DNA of 64,000 bases from Cryomorpha sp963748925 (lineage in GTDB: Bacteria; Bacteroidota; Bacteroidia; Flavobacteriales_D; Cryomorphaceae): positions 248,001 through 312,000 of the forward strand of contig CAVVKG010000008.1 of assembly GCA_963748925.1 (NCBI GenBank). The letters are read 5' to 3'. Position numbers and translations under genes: made by a program. Below, piece by piece: positions 9,667 to 18,880 of this stretch. The notes under the pieces are model-generated. The model saw nothing but the letters and a program-made list of their open reading frames with translations, was not told the origin of the DNA and searched no databases. The number at the start of each line of letters is the position of its first letter. Position 1 is the stretch's first letter.

Positions 9667-10539
9667 ATGCTTTTAATTGCTGATAGTGGATCTACGAAAT
9701 GTGACTGGAGATTGGTGGATGAGGATAAGACCTACCGCGATTTTAAATCGATTGGGATAAATCCATATTTCCACAATGAAGATATTATAGAAGCTGAGCT
9801 CAATAAGGTGCCTGAACTGGTGGAAAATGCCAATAAAGTAACAGCTGTTTTCTTCTATGGCGCAGGCTGTTCTTCTACAGATTTAAAGAGGATAGTTGAT
9901 CGTGGGCTGAGCAGAATTTTTCACAATGCACAGATTTACGTCGATCACGATTTGGTCGCTGCAGCCTTTGCCGTTTATGACGATGAGCCATGCATAGCGT
10001 GTATACTTGGTACAGGATCTAATTCCTGTCATTTTGATGGAGACATAGTTAGGGAGGAAGTGCCCGCCCTCGCTTATATCTTAGGCGATGAGGGTAGCGG
10101 TAGCTATTTTGGTAAGAAACTGCTCACCGATTTTCTCTATAAAAAGCTACCCGAAAATATTCATCAGGCATTGGTTGAGCAGTTTGATTTGAATAAAAAT
10201 ACGATTATGGACAGGGTTTACATGAAATCTCACGCCAATGTATATCTGGCTTCGTTTATGCGTTTTATTACGAGTTTTAGTTCTGAGCCTTATGTACGCG
10301 ACATGATTCGGGAGGGGCTCGAAAAATTCATCGATATTCATGTAAAATGCTTTCGCGATTCAGGAAAGGTAAAAACACACTTTGTAGGATCGGTTGCGTA
10401 TTACCATGAGGCTATTCTTGCTGAGGTTGCAAAGGAGAAGGGTATAATCATGGGTCACATTATAAAGCGGCCTATCGAGGGACTTTATCAACATCATGTA
10501 AAAAATTATTTCTCAAAAATACCCTTTAAAGCGAGCTAG
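9667..10539 (+). CDS. BadF/BadG-type sugar kinase (N-acetylglucosamine kinase-like)
   Basis: A 290-residue ATPase of the BadF/BadG/BcrA/BcrD family, which in Bacteroidota usually acts as an N-acetylglucosamine or related sugar kinase. The start at 9667 gives 'MLLIADSGSTKCDWRLV', the phosphate-1 loop; the upstream extension to 9622 overlaps pfkA and is rejected. Other motifs are 'FYGAGC', 'ILGTGSNSC' (phosphate 2) and 'LGDEGSGSYFGKKLL'. It lies 22 bases after pfkA and 2 bases before pgmB, so it is co-transcribed. The exact sugar is not shown by sequence; in this setting glucose released by maltose phosphorylase is another possible substrate. Confidence 0.8.
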   Translation: MLLIADSGSTKCDWRLVDEDKTYRDFKSIGINPYFHNEDIIEAELNKVPELVENANKVTAVFFYGAGCSSTDLKRIVDRGLSRIFHNAQIYVDHDLVAAAFAVYDDEPCIACILGTGSNSCHFDGDIVREEVPALAYILGDEGSGSYFGKKLLTDFLYKKLPENIHQALVEQFDLNKNTIMDRVYMKSHANVYLASFMRFITSFSSEPYVRDMIREGLEKFIDIHVKCFRDSGKVKTHFVGSVAYYHEAILAEVAKEKGIIMGHIIKRPIEGLYQHHVKNYFSKIPFKAS

Positions 10540-10541
10540 AA

Positions 10542-11189
10542 ATGTCAGAGATTAAATCGTGTTTATTTGATTTAGACGGCGTAATCGTCGATACTGCGCG
10601 CTATCACTTTCAGGCATGGAAGAGACTTTGCAAAGAACTTGGTTTTGATTTGAGCCACGATGAAAACGAGGAGCTCAAAGGGATAGGTAGAGCAGAGTCG
10701 CTGGAGATATTACTTAGAAAAGGCGGAGTGAGCCTATCCGATTCTGAGAAAGCGCATTACATGAAAATTAAGAATGACTGGTATCTGGAATTAGTGGATA
10801 CCATGGCGAGCGATGAAATTTTACCGGGGGTGGTTAATTTTCTTGATGAAGTAAAGCAGTCTGGTAGAAAAATTGCCCTTGGTTCGGCAAGTAAAAACGC
10901 CATTAAAATTTTGGAAAAAGTGGGCATACTCGGTCTCTTTGATGCTGTGATAGATGGTACAAAAGTGACCCGCGGGAAGCCCGATCCGCAAACATTTACC
11001 CTGGGAGCCGAGGCAACAGGTGCCATGCCAAATGAATGCGTTGTTTTTGAAGATGCCCTCGCAGGTGTGGATGCCGCACTTGCCGGAGGCATGTATGTAA
11101 TAGGTGTGGGAGAACCTGATGTTTTGAATAAGGCCCATAAGGTTATTCCCGGATTTGCAGGTGTTGGGGTTAGTTTGTTGGATTTTTAG
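10542..11189 (+). CDS. pgmB: Beta-phosphoglucomutase
   Basis: A 215-residue HAD-superfamily enzyme converting beta-glucose 1-phosphate to glucose 6-phosphate. Motif I 'FDLDGVIVDTARYHFQAW' holds the nucleophile and acid/base Asp pair; 'IGRAESLEILL' is the typical beta-PGM cap-domain signature; then 'LGSASKNA' (motif II), 'KPDPQTF' (motif III Lys) and 'VFEDALAGVDAA' (motif IV). The gene starts 2 bases after the kinase. Its partner is the GH65 phosphorylase downstream, whose product is beta-glucose 1-phosphate, so the two make one pathway. Confidence 0.93.
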   Translation: MSEIKSCLFDLDGVIVDTARYHFQAWKRLCKELGFDLSHDENEELKGIGRAESLEILLRKGGVSLSDSEKAHYMKIKNDWYLELVDTMASDEILPGVVNFLDEVKQSGRKIALGSASKNAIKILEKVGILGLFDAVIDGTKVTRGKPDPQTFTLGAEATGAMPNECVVFEDALAGVDAALAGGMYVIGVGEPDVLNKAHKVIPGFAGVGVSLLDF

Positions 11190-11344
11190 TCATGAGTGAT
11201 TGGTGATTGTTTTCCCGCCGCAGTGACGCGATGACTTGCTTCTTCGCAACGGAAAAACGCAAAGAATCAACAACCTCAAATTCCACCCAAAACAAACCCA
11301 ACTAAAAATCCAGATTCAGATGGAATCTGTTAAAGAAAAAAGAA

Positions 11345-13651
11345 ATGAAAAAGCATTATAAAGAAGATGGCTGGAGTATTATTGAAGAGGGATTTCATCC
11401 TGAAATGCAGCAGTCGTCCGAGAGTATTTTTAGTCTGGGAAATGGCCGCATGGGCCAGCGAGCAAATTTTGAAGAATCGTATAGTGGCGAAAGTCTTTTA
11501 GGCAATTACGTAGCCGGTGTTTACTATCCCGATAAAACCCGTGTAGGCTGGTGGAAAAATGGATACCCCGAGTATTTTGCCAAAGTGCTTAATGCTGCCA
11601 ACTGGATCGGGATAAATGTATCAGTGAATGGTGAATCGCTCGATTTGGCTACGGCCAAAGTAACCGAATTTAAGCGTGAGCTCAATATGAGAGAGGGTTA
11701 TTTGCACCGCAGTTTTATTGCGGAAATGCCCAATGGAGTGATCTTAAAGGTAAATGCAAAACGATTTTTGAGTATGTCGGTTTTTGAAGCCGGACTTATC
11801 CGCTATAGCGTCACTCCACTGAACTATTCAGGCGTTATCGAATTTGGCTGTTTTGTAGATGGTGATATAAAGAATCAGGACGCTAACTACGACGAAAAGT
11901 TTTGGAGCGAAGTGTCTCGTGAAACGGGTAATGATACTGCTGCACTAATAATTCGTACGAAGAAATTAGATTTCCATGTGTGTACCGCACAGAAAATCGT
12001 TGTTACCGTTAACGGAGCTGAAAAATCTTATAGCAGCATACAAAATGAGCGTGAAAAATATGTTGAGAATGTCGTTTCTATAAACGCAACTGAGGGGGAT
12101 GAGCTAGTTGTCTATAAATATGCCGCTAACGTGTCATCGCTAAATCATCCCATTTCAGACTTACATAATCGCGCTATGAAAGTAGTTTCGCAGTGTGCTG
12201 TGAATGGGTTTAATGAGATGCTCGAAGATCAGAAAAGGGCATGGGCCGAACGCTGGAAAATGAATGATATCGTGATAGAAGGCGATGTTGCAGCTCAGCA
12301 GGCAATTCGGTTTAATATCTTTCAGCTTAACCAGACATACACAGGCGATGATGCTCGTCTGAATATTGGTCCTAAAGGTTTTACAGGCGAAAAATACGGT
12401 GGAAGTACTTACTGGGATACAGAGGCATATTGTCTTCCATTTTACATGCTCACCTCCGGAAAGGAAGTGGCAAAGAACCTTTTACTTTACCGGTATCGCC
12501 AGCTTGGGAAAGCTATAGAAAACGCCGAAAAGTTAGGCTTCAAGGATGGCGCTGCACTTTACCCGATGGTAACCATGAACGGAGAAGAGTGCCACAATGA
12601 GTGGGAGATAACCTTTGAAGAAATTCACAGAAATGGCGCTATTGCATACGCCATTTTCAATTACATAAGGCACACCACCGATGAAGACTACTTAAAAGAA
12701 GGAGGCCTCGAAGTTCTGCTTGGAATAGCACGTTTCTGGAGTCAGCGTTTTAATTGGAGCGAACACAAAAAACAATTTGTAATGCTCGGTGTTACAGGGC
12801 CAAATGAGTACGAGAATAACGTTAACAACAACTGGTACACCAACTATATTGCAAGATGGACGATGAAGTATACCATGGATTGCGTTGACAAGTGCCAGGA
12901 AGATTCCGGATTTTGGAATGAGTTTAAGTCCAGAACTAAATTTGACGACTCAGCAGAACTCACTCAGTGGCGAAAAATTGTAGATAACGTATATGAGCCT
13001 CGCCTTGAGGGAAGCAATATTTACCTGCAGCAAGATGGCTTTCTTGATAAGGTTGATCGCGTAGCTGATGATCTCGATCCGTCAGAACGACCTATAAATC
13101 AGAATTGGAGCTGGGATAGAATCCTGCGCTCAGTTTTTATTAAGCAGGCAGACGTACTTCAGGGAATGTACTTTTTTGAAGAAGATTTTTCTGAAGAAGA
13201 ATTACGCGACAATTTTAATTATTACGAGCCGCGTACAGTTCATGAGTCATCACTTTCGCCATGTGTTCATTCCATCCTTGCCAGCAAATTGGGTATGGAT
13301 GAAAAAGCGTATGAGATGTACTTGCGCACCGCACGCCTCGATCTTGACGATTATAACCACGAAGCCGATGAAGGCTTGCATATCACTTCCATGGCCGGAA
13401 CTTGGATGGCTGTCGTAGAAGGATTTGGTGGCAAGCACATTAAAGATGGGGTTCTGAGTTTTGACCCGGTAATGCCATCAGAATGGGAGTCATTTCAGTT
13501 TAATTTAATTTACCGTGAAGTTGTTATTTCGGTTGGCGTTTCCGCGAAAAGAGTCTCCGTTTCCACAGAGTCATCTGGAGAGCTTGAAATTATGGTATAT
13601 GGCAAATCTTATAAATTGACCCAAAAGAATCCCATAAAAGTGGAGCGATGA
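11345..13651 (+). CDS. GH65 maltose phosphorylase (family)
   Basis: A 768-residue cytoplasmic enzyme of glycoside hydrolase family 65. Motifs include 'FSLGNGRMGQRANFEE' in the N-terminal beta-sandwich, 'GPKGFTGEKYGGSTYWDTEAY', and 'GEECHNEWEITFEEIHRNGA' (about 412-430) with the conserved catalytic acid Glu, then 'GVTGPNEYENNVNNNWYTN'. Family members phosphorolyse maltose, trehalose or kojibiose to glucose and beta-glucose 1-phosphate. Maltose is favoured here because pgmB precedes it and alpha-amylases follow; trehalose cannot be excluded. There is no signal peptide. Its stop overlaps the start of the next GH13 gene. The 155 bases before it hold no clear promoter. Confidence 0.88.
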   Translation: MKKHYKEDGWSIIEEGFHPEMQQSSESIFSLGNGRMGQRANFEESYSGESLLGNYVAGVYYPDKTRVGWWKNGYPEYFAKVLNAANWIGINVSVNGESLDLATAKVTEFKRELNMREGYLHRSFIAEMPNGVILKVNAKRFLSMSVFEAGLIRYSVTPLNYSGVIEFGCFVDGDIKNQDANYDEKFWSEVSRETGNDTAALIIRTKKLDFHVCTAQKIVVTVNGAEKSYSSIQNEREKYVENVVSINATEGDELVVYKYAANVSSLNHPISDLHNRAMKVVSQCAVNGFNEMLEDQKRAWAERWKMNDIVIEGDVAAQQAIRFNIFQLNQTYTGDDARLNIGPKGFTGEKYGGSTYWDTEAYCLPFYMLTSGKEVAKNLLLYRYRQLGKAIENAEKLGFKDGAALYPMVTMNGEECHNEWEITFEEIHRNGAIAYAIFNYIRHTTDEDYLKEGGLEVLLGIARFWSQRFNWSEHKKQFVMLGVTGPNEYENNVNNNWYTNYIARWTMKYTMDCVDKCQEDSGFWNEFKSRTKFDDSAELTQWRKIVDNVYEPRLEGSNIYLQQDGFLDKVDRVADDLDPSERPINQNWSWDRILRSVFIKQADVLQGMYFFEEDFSEEELRDNFNYYEPRTVHESSLSPCVHSILASKLGMDEKAYEMYLRTARLDLDDYNHEADEGLHITSMAGTWMAVVEGFGGKHIKDGVLSFDPVMPSEWESFQFNLIYREVVISVGVSAKRVSVSTESSGELEIMVYGKSYKLTQKNPIKVER

Positions 13652-16035
13652 TAAAAAAACTAACTTTTTTAGGGTTTATAGCACTGATTTTTGGGTGTGC
13701 TGATAGCGAAAAAGAGGAGTCAAAAGTCGAAATTGAGGCTGGTGGCGATATTATTGGATTAGCCAGTCCTGTAAAATTAAGCCATGATTCTACTACCGTT
13801 TTTTTGTTGGATTATTTTGAAAATGCAGATCAGATAGACAGTGTTTTCTTTAATGCTGATATCGAGTTTACATTTAATCAAGCAGAGGGAACGGTAGAAG
13901 TCACAGAAATTAATAACAGCGATCCCATAGCTGTGCTAACTGCTATTTATGCAGGGAAGCGTTATGATATTCCTGTTTTCAAAAGCAAGGAGCTGCCGTT
14001 TAAATATACTTATGAATCACCCAATGAGAAGGTAAAGCAAATAGCACTAAAAGGTAATTTTAATGGATGGAATCCTTCGGCAACACCGCTAAACCGCGAT
14101 GATGATACCTGGGCGACAAATTTGGTTTTGGAGCCGGGTCTTTACGAATATCTGGTGGTAGAAGATGGTAAAGAGATGCTTGACTCCAACAACCCCAATA
14201 AGAAAGATAATGGAATGGGAGCATTTAACTCTACCTTTCGGGTAGGGTCTGATAGTGAGGTGCCGCATATTTCTACCTTTGGTTTTCTTCAGGATTCTAT
14301 AGTAATTCACTATCCGGAAGAGCTTAGTGACCCATTCATATTTTGGGAAAACCACCGACTCGATTCTTCATGGTTTCATCGCAATTCAGATAGGCTCAGT
14401 ATTGATATACCATCGGCTGCAGCCGAAAACAAACGCAGCAACTTGCGCATTTTTGCTGGAAATGAGGAGCAGCGAACCAACGATTTGCTTATTCCTTTGC
14501 AAAGTGGAAAACCGATTGAAAATCCCTCTGTTTTACCACGGTCAGATAAGCAGAAACTCGCCATGTACTTTATGATGGTTGACAGGTTTTTGGATGGAAA
14601 TAAAGGAAACAATCAGCCGGTAAATGATCCGGAAATTCTTCCCCCTGCCAACTATTACGGAGGAGATTTACAAGGAGTGAATTTGAAAGTTGAGGAAGGT
14701 TACTTAAGCGATTTAGGAATGAATACCGTTTGGCTGTCACCGATCACACAAAACCCGCTTGGCGCATATGGACTGTGGGACGAAGGTGGTGTGCGAAGCA
14801 AGTTTTCCGGTTACCACGGATATTGGCCCATTTCTTCATCGCAGGTAGATTTTCGATTCGGGAATGAAAAAATTCTCAGTACACTGATCGACGAAGCGCA
14901 TGGCAAAGACATGAATGTGATTTTGGATTATGTAGCAAATCACGTGCATGAGGAGCACCCTGCTTACCAACAACACCCTGAATGGGCTACCGAGTTGTAT
15001 CTTCCCGATGGATCGCTGAATACCGAAAAATGGGATGAGTACCGCCTTACCACTTGGTTTGACACCTTTATGCCTACTCTCGATTTTAGCCGCGATGATG
15101 TAGTGGAAGCCATGACAGATTCTGCTCTCTATTGGTTTGAAAACTATGCTATTGACGGCTTTAGGCACGATGCCACAAAGCATATTCAGCTTAAGTTTTG
15201 GCGCGAGCTTACACGCAAACTCAAGTACCGTGTCGTAAAGCCCGATAACCGACCCATATATCAGATAGGGGAAACCTATGGGAATCCACAATTGATTGAC
15301 AGCTATATCGGCAGTGGAATGCTGGATGCACAGTTTGATTTCAACCTCTATGATGCTTCGGTTTCCGCTTTCGCGAAAAATGACGCATCGTTCGAAAACT
15401 TGAATAGGGTTTTGAATCAAAGCCTTACTACATACGGGTACCACCATGTAATGGGCAATATTTCCGGAAATCAGGATAGAACCCGGTTTATCTCTTATGC
15501 AGATGGATCTGTAGATTTTGGTGAAGATCCCAAACTTGCCGGTTGGACCCGCAAAATAGAAATTAAAGATACCATTGGCTATAGCCGTTTGGCGATGCTT
15601 CACGCTTTCAACTTCACAGTTCCCGGGGTTCCGGTCATTTATTATGGCGATGAAATAGGGTTGCCCGGCGCCAATGATCCCGATAACCGTCGTATGATGC
15701 GATTCGGCGAAAGCCTCGACCAATCTGAAAGGGATATGCTTCAGACTGTGACGACGATTGCAAATCTTCGCCAGGAAAAGATGGCGCTGATTTACGGAGA
15801 TCTGGCTCTATTGAAATTGGATGGGCCGGTTTATGCCTACATTCGGAATTATTTTGAGCAGACAGCAATTGCGCTTTTCAACTCATCAAGCGAGACTAAA
15901 ACCATTCGTTTGGAAATTTCCGCCTATTATTCTCTTGAAAATATCACATCAAATTTTGGTCACTCTGTCCAGATAGAAGGTAGGGAGGTAACCGTTAAAC
16001 TTCCACCAGTTTCATTCGAAATCATAACCAATTAA
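13648..16035 (+). CDS. GH13 alpha-glucan hydrolase lipoprotein with CBM48-like module
   Basis: A 795-residue lipoprotein: 'MIKKLTFLGFIALIFGC' is a lipobox signal. Near residues 125-185 is a glycogen-binding/CBM48-like module ('KGNFNGWNPSATPLNRDDDTW... GLYEYLVVEDG'). The GH13 barrel follows: 'VILDYVANHVHEEHP' (region I), 'DGFRHDATKHI' (nucleophile Asp near 507), 'IGETYGN' (acid/base Glu near 541) and 'SGNQDRTR' (third Asp, where most relatives have NHD). It resembles neopullulanase/cyclomaltodextrinase-type enzymes and would act in the periplasm on maltooligosaccharides. Start and the preceding stop share 4 bases (ATGA); the next gene starts 1 base after it. Confidence 0.88.
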   Translation: MIKKLTFLGFIALIFGCADSEKEESKVEIEAGGDIIGLASPVKLSHDSTTVFLLDYFENADQIDSVFFNADIEFTFNQAEGTVEVTEINNSDPIAVLTAIYAGKRYDIPVFKSKELPFKYTYESPNEKVKQIALKGNFNGWNPSATPLNRDDDTWATNLVLEPGLYEYLVVEDGKEMLDSNNPNKKDNGMGAFNSTFRVGSDSEVPHISTFGFLQDSIVIHYPEELSDPFIFWENHRLDSSWFHRNSDRLSIDIPSAAAENKRSNLRIFAGNEEQRTNDLLIPLQSGKPIENPSVLPRSDKQKLAMYFMMVDRFLDGNKGNNQPVNDPEILPPANYYGGDLQGVNLKVEEGYLSDLGMNTVWLSPITQNPLGAYGLWDEGGVRSKFSGYHGYWPISSSQVDFRFGNEKILSTLIDEAHGKDMNVILDYVANHVHEEHPAYQQHPEWATELYLPDGSLNTEKWDEYRLTTWFDTFMPTLDFSRDDVVEAMTDSALYWFENYAIDGFRHDATKHIQLKFWRELTRKLKYRVVKPDNRPIYQIGETYGNPQLIDSYIGSGMLDAQFDFNLYDASVSAFAKNDASFENLNRVLNQSLTTYGYHHVMGNISGNQDRTRFISYADGSVDFGEDPKLAGWTRKIEIKDTIGYSRLAMLHAFNFTVPGVPVIYYGDEIGLPGANDPDNRRMMRFGESLDQSERDMLQTVTTIANLRQEKMALIYGDLALLKLDGPVYAYIRNYFEQTAIALFNSSSETKTIRLEISAYYSLENITSNFGHSVQIEGREVTVKLPPVSFEIITN

Positions 16036-16036
16036 A

Positions 16037-17410
16037 ATGAAAAAACTACTCGTACTATTTTTAATCAGTGCTTCTCTAGGGGCGTGCAACAACAGTCCTA
16101 AAGAAAAATCTGAAACCGAACCTATGGATAAGCAGGAAGAAACCGTATCGCATACTGAATGGTCTAAAAATGCGACCATTTATGAGGTGAATATCAGACA
16201 ATACACCCCGGAAGGAACATTTAACGCATTCAGCGAAAGCCTGCCCCGCCTCAAAGATATGGGTGTAAAAATATTGTGGATAATGCCCATCTCGCCCATT
16301 GGTGAAGAGAATCGTAAGGGAACGGAAGGGAGCTATTATTCAGTGAAAGATTACAAGGCAGTGAATCCTGAATTTGGTACAATGGCAGATTTCAAAGCGC
16401 TGGTAGAAAAGGCGCATAGCTTGGGCCTTAAAGTAATTGTAGACTGGGTGGCAAATCACAGCGCTTTTGACAATGTATGGACAAAAGATCACAAGGACTG
16501 GTACAACCTTGACAGCCTTGGAGGCCTGCAACCACCGCAAGGCACAGACTGGTGGGATGTAGCTGACCTTAATTACAGCAATGTGGAAATGCGAAACGGA
16601 ATGATCGACGCCATGCAATTCTGGGTTCGCGAAGCAGATATAGACGGGTACAGATGTGATGTTGCAGAAATGGTTCCTATGGATTTTTGGACTGCTTGTA
16701 TTGATTCTTTGGAAAAAACGAAACCTGGAATTTTTATGCTCGCAGAAGGCGAAAATCCTGAATTACATAAGGCTTTTGATATGACTTATGCTTTTGAATT
16801 TTTGCACATAATGAATGGAATAGCAAAAGGAGAAAAAGAGCTTGCCGAGATTGACACGTATCTTGAAAATCAAAAAACGAAATACTCTCCTGAAGATTAT
16901 AGAATGTATTTTACAACCAGCCACGATGAGAATTCATGGAATGGAACAGTATTCGAACGTTATGGAAAAGGGCATAAGACTTTTGCAGCGCTGGCATTTA
17001 CAATTGCAGGAATGCCTATGGTTTACAGCGGGCAGGAAGCTGGAATGGATTATGCACTTGAATTTTTTGAAAAAGATTCGATTAAATGGGGCGATATTGC
17101 ACTTGAAGATTTCTATGGAAAATTGCTGCGGCTCAATCGCGATAATCCCGCACTTTGGAATGGCGAATTTGGAGGAGAGCTTAACCGTTTAAAAACCGAT
17201 AATGATAAGGATGTTTACGCCTTTTCGCGAAAGCTTGACGACAATGAAGTAGTGGTGATTTGCAATCTAAAAGACACCTATCAGAAAGTCACATTTGAAT
17301 CTGTACCCGAGGGTGATTTCAAAGGATTGCTTGACGATGAGAAGCTCGATTTAATAGGAAAGAACGGTCTGGAACTTGAGCCTTATGGGTTCCATATATT
17401 TTATAAATAA
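16037..17410 (+). CDS. GH13 alpha-amylase-family lipoprotein
   Basis: A 457-residue lipoprotein ('MKKLLVLFLISASLGAC') with one GH13 catalytic domain beginning 'TEWSKNATIYEVNIRQYTPEG'. Conserved regions are 'VIVDWVANHSAFDN', 'DGYRCDVAEMVP' (nucleophile Asp near 209), 'MLAEGENPELHKAFD' (acid/base Glu near 236) and 'TSHDENSW' (Asp near 298). It is compact, with no accessory carbohydrate-binding module, and ends in a short beta domain. Together with the preceding GH13 gene it probably trims maltodextrins in the periplasm to the maltose used by the GH65 phosphorylase. The exact linkage preference is not visible. Confidence 0.88.
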   Translation: MKKLLVLFLISASLGACNNSPKEKSETEPMDKQEETVSHTEWSKNATIYEVNIRQYTPEGTFNAFSESLPRLKDMGVKILWIMPISPIGEENRKGTEGSYYSVKDYKAVNPEFGTMADFKALVEKAHSLGLKVIVDWVANHSAFDNVWTKDHKDWYNLDSLGGLQPPQGTDWWDVADLNYSNVEMRNGMIDAMQFWVREADIDGYRCDVAEMVPMDFWTACIDSLEKTKPGIFMLAEGENPELHKAFDMTYAFEFLHIMNGIAKGEKELAEIDTYLENQKTKYSPEDYRMYFTTSHDENSWNGTVFERYGKGHKTFAALAFTIAGMPMVYSGQEAGMDYALEFFEKDSIKWGDIALEDFYGKLLRLNRDNPALWNGEFGGELNRLKTDNDKDVYAFSRKLDDNEVVVICNLKDTYQKVTFESVPEGDFKGLLDDEKLDLIGKNGLELEPYGFHIFYK

Positions 17411-17782
17411 ATGAAACTAGCAATTATAGCGCATGACGGTAAAAAGGCCGAAATGGTTCGTTTTCTAACAGACCACAACGAATTTTTACAGCGAAACGAT
17501 GTGAAGCTTGTAGCTACAGGTACCACGGGAATGCACGTAGAACGAGCAGGGCTTGATGTACAAAAGGTAGCCTCCGGACCGCAAGGTGGTGATGCGCAAA
17601 TTGCAGCGATGGTTACCGAAGGTAGTATTGATGCCGTTTTCTTCTTTCGCGATCCGCTTGACAGGCATCCACATGAACCCGATATTGCCATGCTAATGCG
17701 GATATGTGATGTGCATGATGTACCTTTGGCAACCAATCCGGCTACGGCCGAATTGATTATTAGAGGATTTGAACAACCATAA
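17411..17782 (+). CDS. mgsA: Methylglyoxal synthase
   Basis: A 123-residue enzyme converting dihydroxyacetone phosphate to methylglyoxal and phosphate. Family motifs: 'IAHDGKKAEMVRF', 'ATGTTG' (phosphate loop), 'SGPQGGDAQI' with the catalytic Asp, and 'FFRDPLDRHPHEPDI' with the conserved His. The ATG follows the amylase stop with no gap and fbaA, which makes its substrate, begins 12 bases later. The placement suggests an overflow valve that releases phosphate when sugar phosphates build up. Confidence 0.95.
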   Translation: MKLAIIAHDGKKAEMVRFLTDHNEFLQRNDVKLVATGTTGMHVERAGLDVQKVASGPQGGDAQIAAMVTEGSIDAVFFFRDPLDRHPHEPDIAMLMRICDVHDVPLATNPATAELIIRGFEQP

Positions 17783-17794
17783 AAAATATTTAAG

Positions 17795-18865
17795 ATGAGT
17801 AAGAAATTTCGTTCAGGAGTGCTTTATGGTCAGGAAGTTACTGACTTATTTAATTATGCTAATCAAAATGATTTTGCACTTCCTGCAGTTAACGTTATTG
17901 GAACAGATTCTGTAAATGCTGTGCTTGAGACTGCGCGCGATCTCAATTCGCCCGTAATCATTCAATTTTCGAATGGAGGGGCTGTCTTCTTTGCAGGAAA
18001 AGGATTGAGTAACGAGAACCAGAAAGCTGCTGTAGCAGGCGGTGTTAGCGGTGCTTTGCATGTACATGAAATGGCTAAAGCCTACGGTGTAACTGTTGTT
18101 TTGCACACAGACCACGCAGCTAAAAAACTGCTCCCTTGGATAGATGGATTGCTCGATGCCGGAGAGGAGTTTTTCAAGAAGAATGGCCAGCCACTCTTTA
18201 GTTCACACATGCTCGACCTGAGCGAAGAACCGATCGAAGAAAATATTGAAACGAGTGCGCGCTATTTTGAGCGTATGAATAAGATGGGAATGACCATCGA
18301 GATTGAGCTTGGCGTAACAGGTGGCGAGGAAGACGGAGTAGATAATTCAGACATCGACAGCTCTAAGCTATACACCCAACCTGAGGAAGTAGCGTTCGCT
18401 TATGAAAAGCTAAAAGCTATTTCGCCTAACTTTACTGTAGCAGCAGCCTTTGGAAATGTGCACGGAGTATACAAACCCGGAAATGTTTCGCTTAAGCCAA
18501 TCATCCTGAAAAACTCTCAGGACTTTATTCAAAAGAAATTCAACACCGAAGCACAGCCTGTCAACTTCGTTTTCCATGGAGGAAGTGGATCATCCCAGGC
18601 AGACATTCGGGAAGCTATTTCATACGGAGCCATCAAAATGAATATCGATACCGATATGCAATGGGCTTTTTGGGATGGAGTAAAAGATTATTACAAAGCG
18701 AATGAAGCTTATCTCCAAACTCAGATTGGCAATCCTGATGGTGATGATAAGCCGAATAAGAAGTATTACGATCCTCGCGTTTGGTTGAGAAAGGGCGAAG
18801 AGACATTCGTTACAAGGTTAAAACAAGCCTTCGAGGATTTGAATTGTGTAAACAAGAACGCCTAA
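17795..18865 (+). CDS. fbaA: Class II fructose-1,6-bisphosphate aldolase
   Basis: A 356-residue zinc enzyme of the E. coli FbaA type, splitting fructose 1,6-bisphosphate into dihydroxyacetone phosphate and glyceraldehyde 3-phosphate. Motifs: 'VVLHTDHAAKKLLPW' (catalytic Asp and zinc His), 'IEIELGVTGGEEDGVDN', 'AAFGNVHGVYKPGN' (zinc His) and 'FVFHGGSGSSQADI' (zinc His and phosphate loop). Length matches the family. It lies between mgsA and pgi in the sugar operon. Confidence 0.96.
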   Translation: MSKKFRSGVLYGQEVTDLFNYANQNDFALPAVNVIGTDSVNAVLETARDLNSPVIIQFSNGGAVFFAGKGLSNENQKAAVAGGVSGALHVHEMAKAYGVTVVLHTDHAAKKLLPWIDGLLDAGEEFFKKNGQPLFSSHMLDLSEEPIEENIETSARYFERMNKMGMTIEIELGVTGGEEDGVDNSDIDSSKLYTQPEEVAFAYEKLKAISPNFTVAAAFGNVHGVYKPGNVSLKPIILKNSQDFIQKKFNTEAQPVNFVFHGGSGSSQADIREAISYGAIKMNIDTDMQWAFWDGVKDYYKANEAYLQTQIGNPDGDDKPNKKYYDPRVWLRKGEETFVTRLKQAFEDLNCVNKNA

Positions 18866-18880
18866 ATTCCGATTACCAGC

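Noticed and set aside
14836..15723. 295-codon open frame on the minus strand
   Set aside because: It lies wholly inside the GH13 gene with catalytic motifs on the plus strand, has no recognisable domain, and its length follows from that gene's codon pattern.
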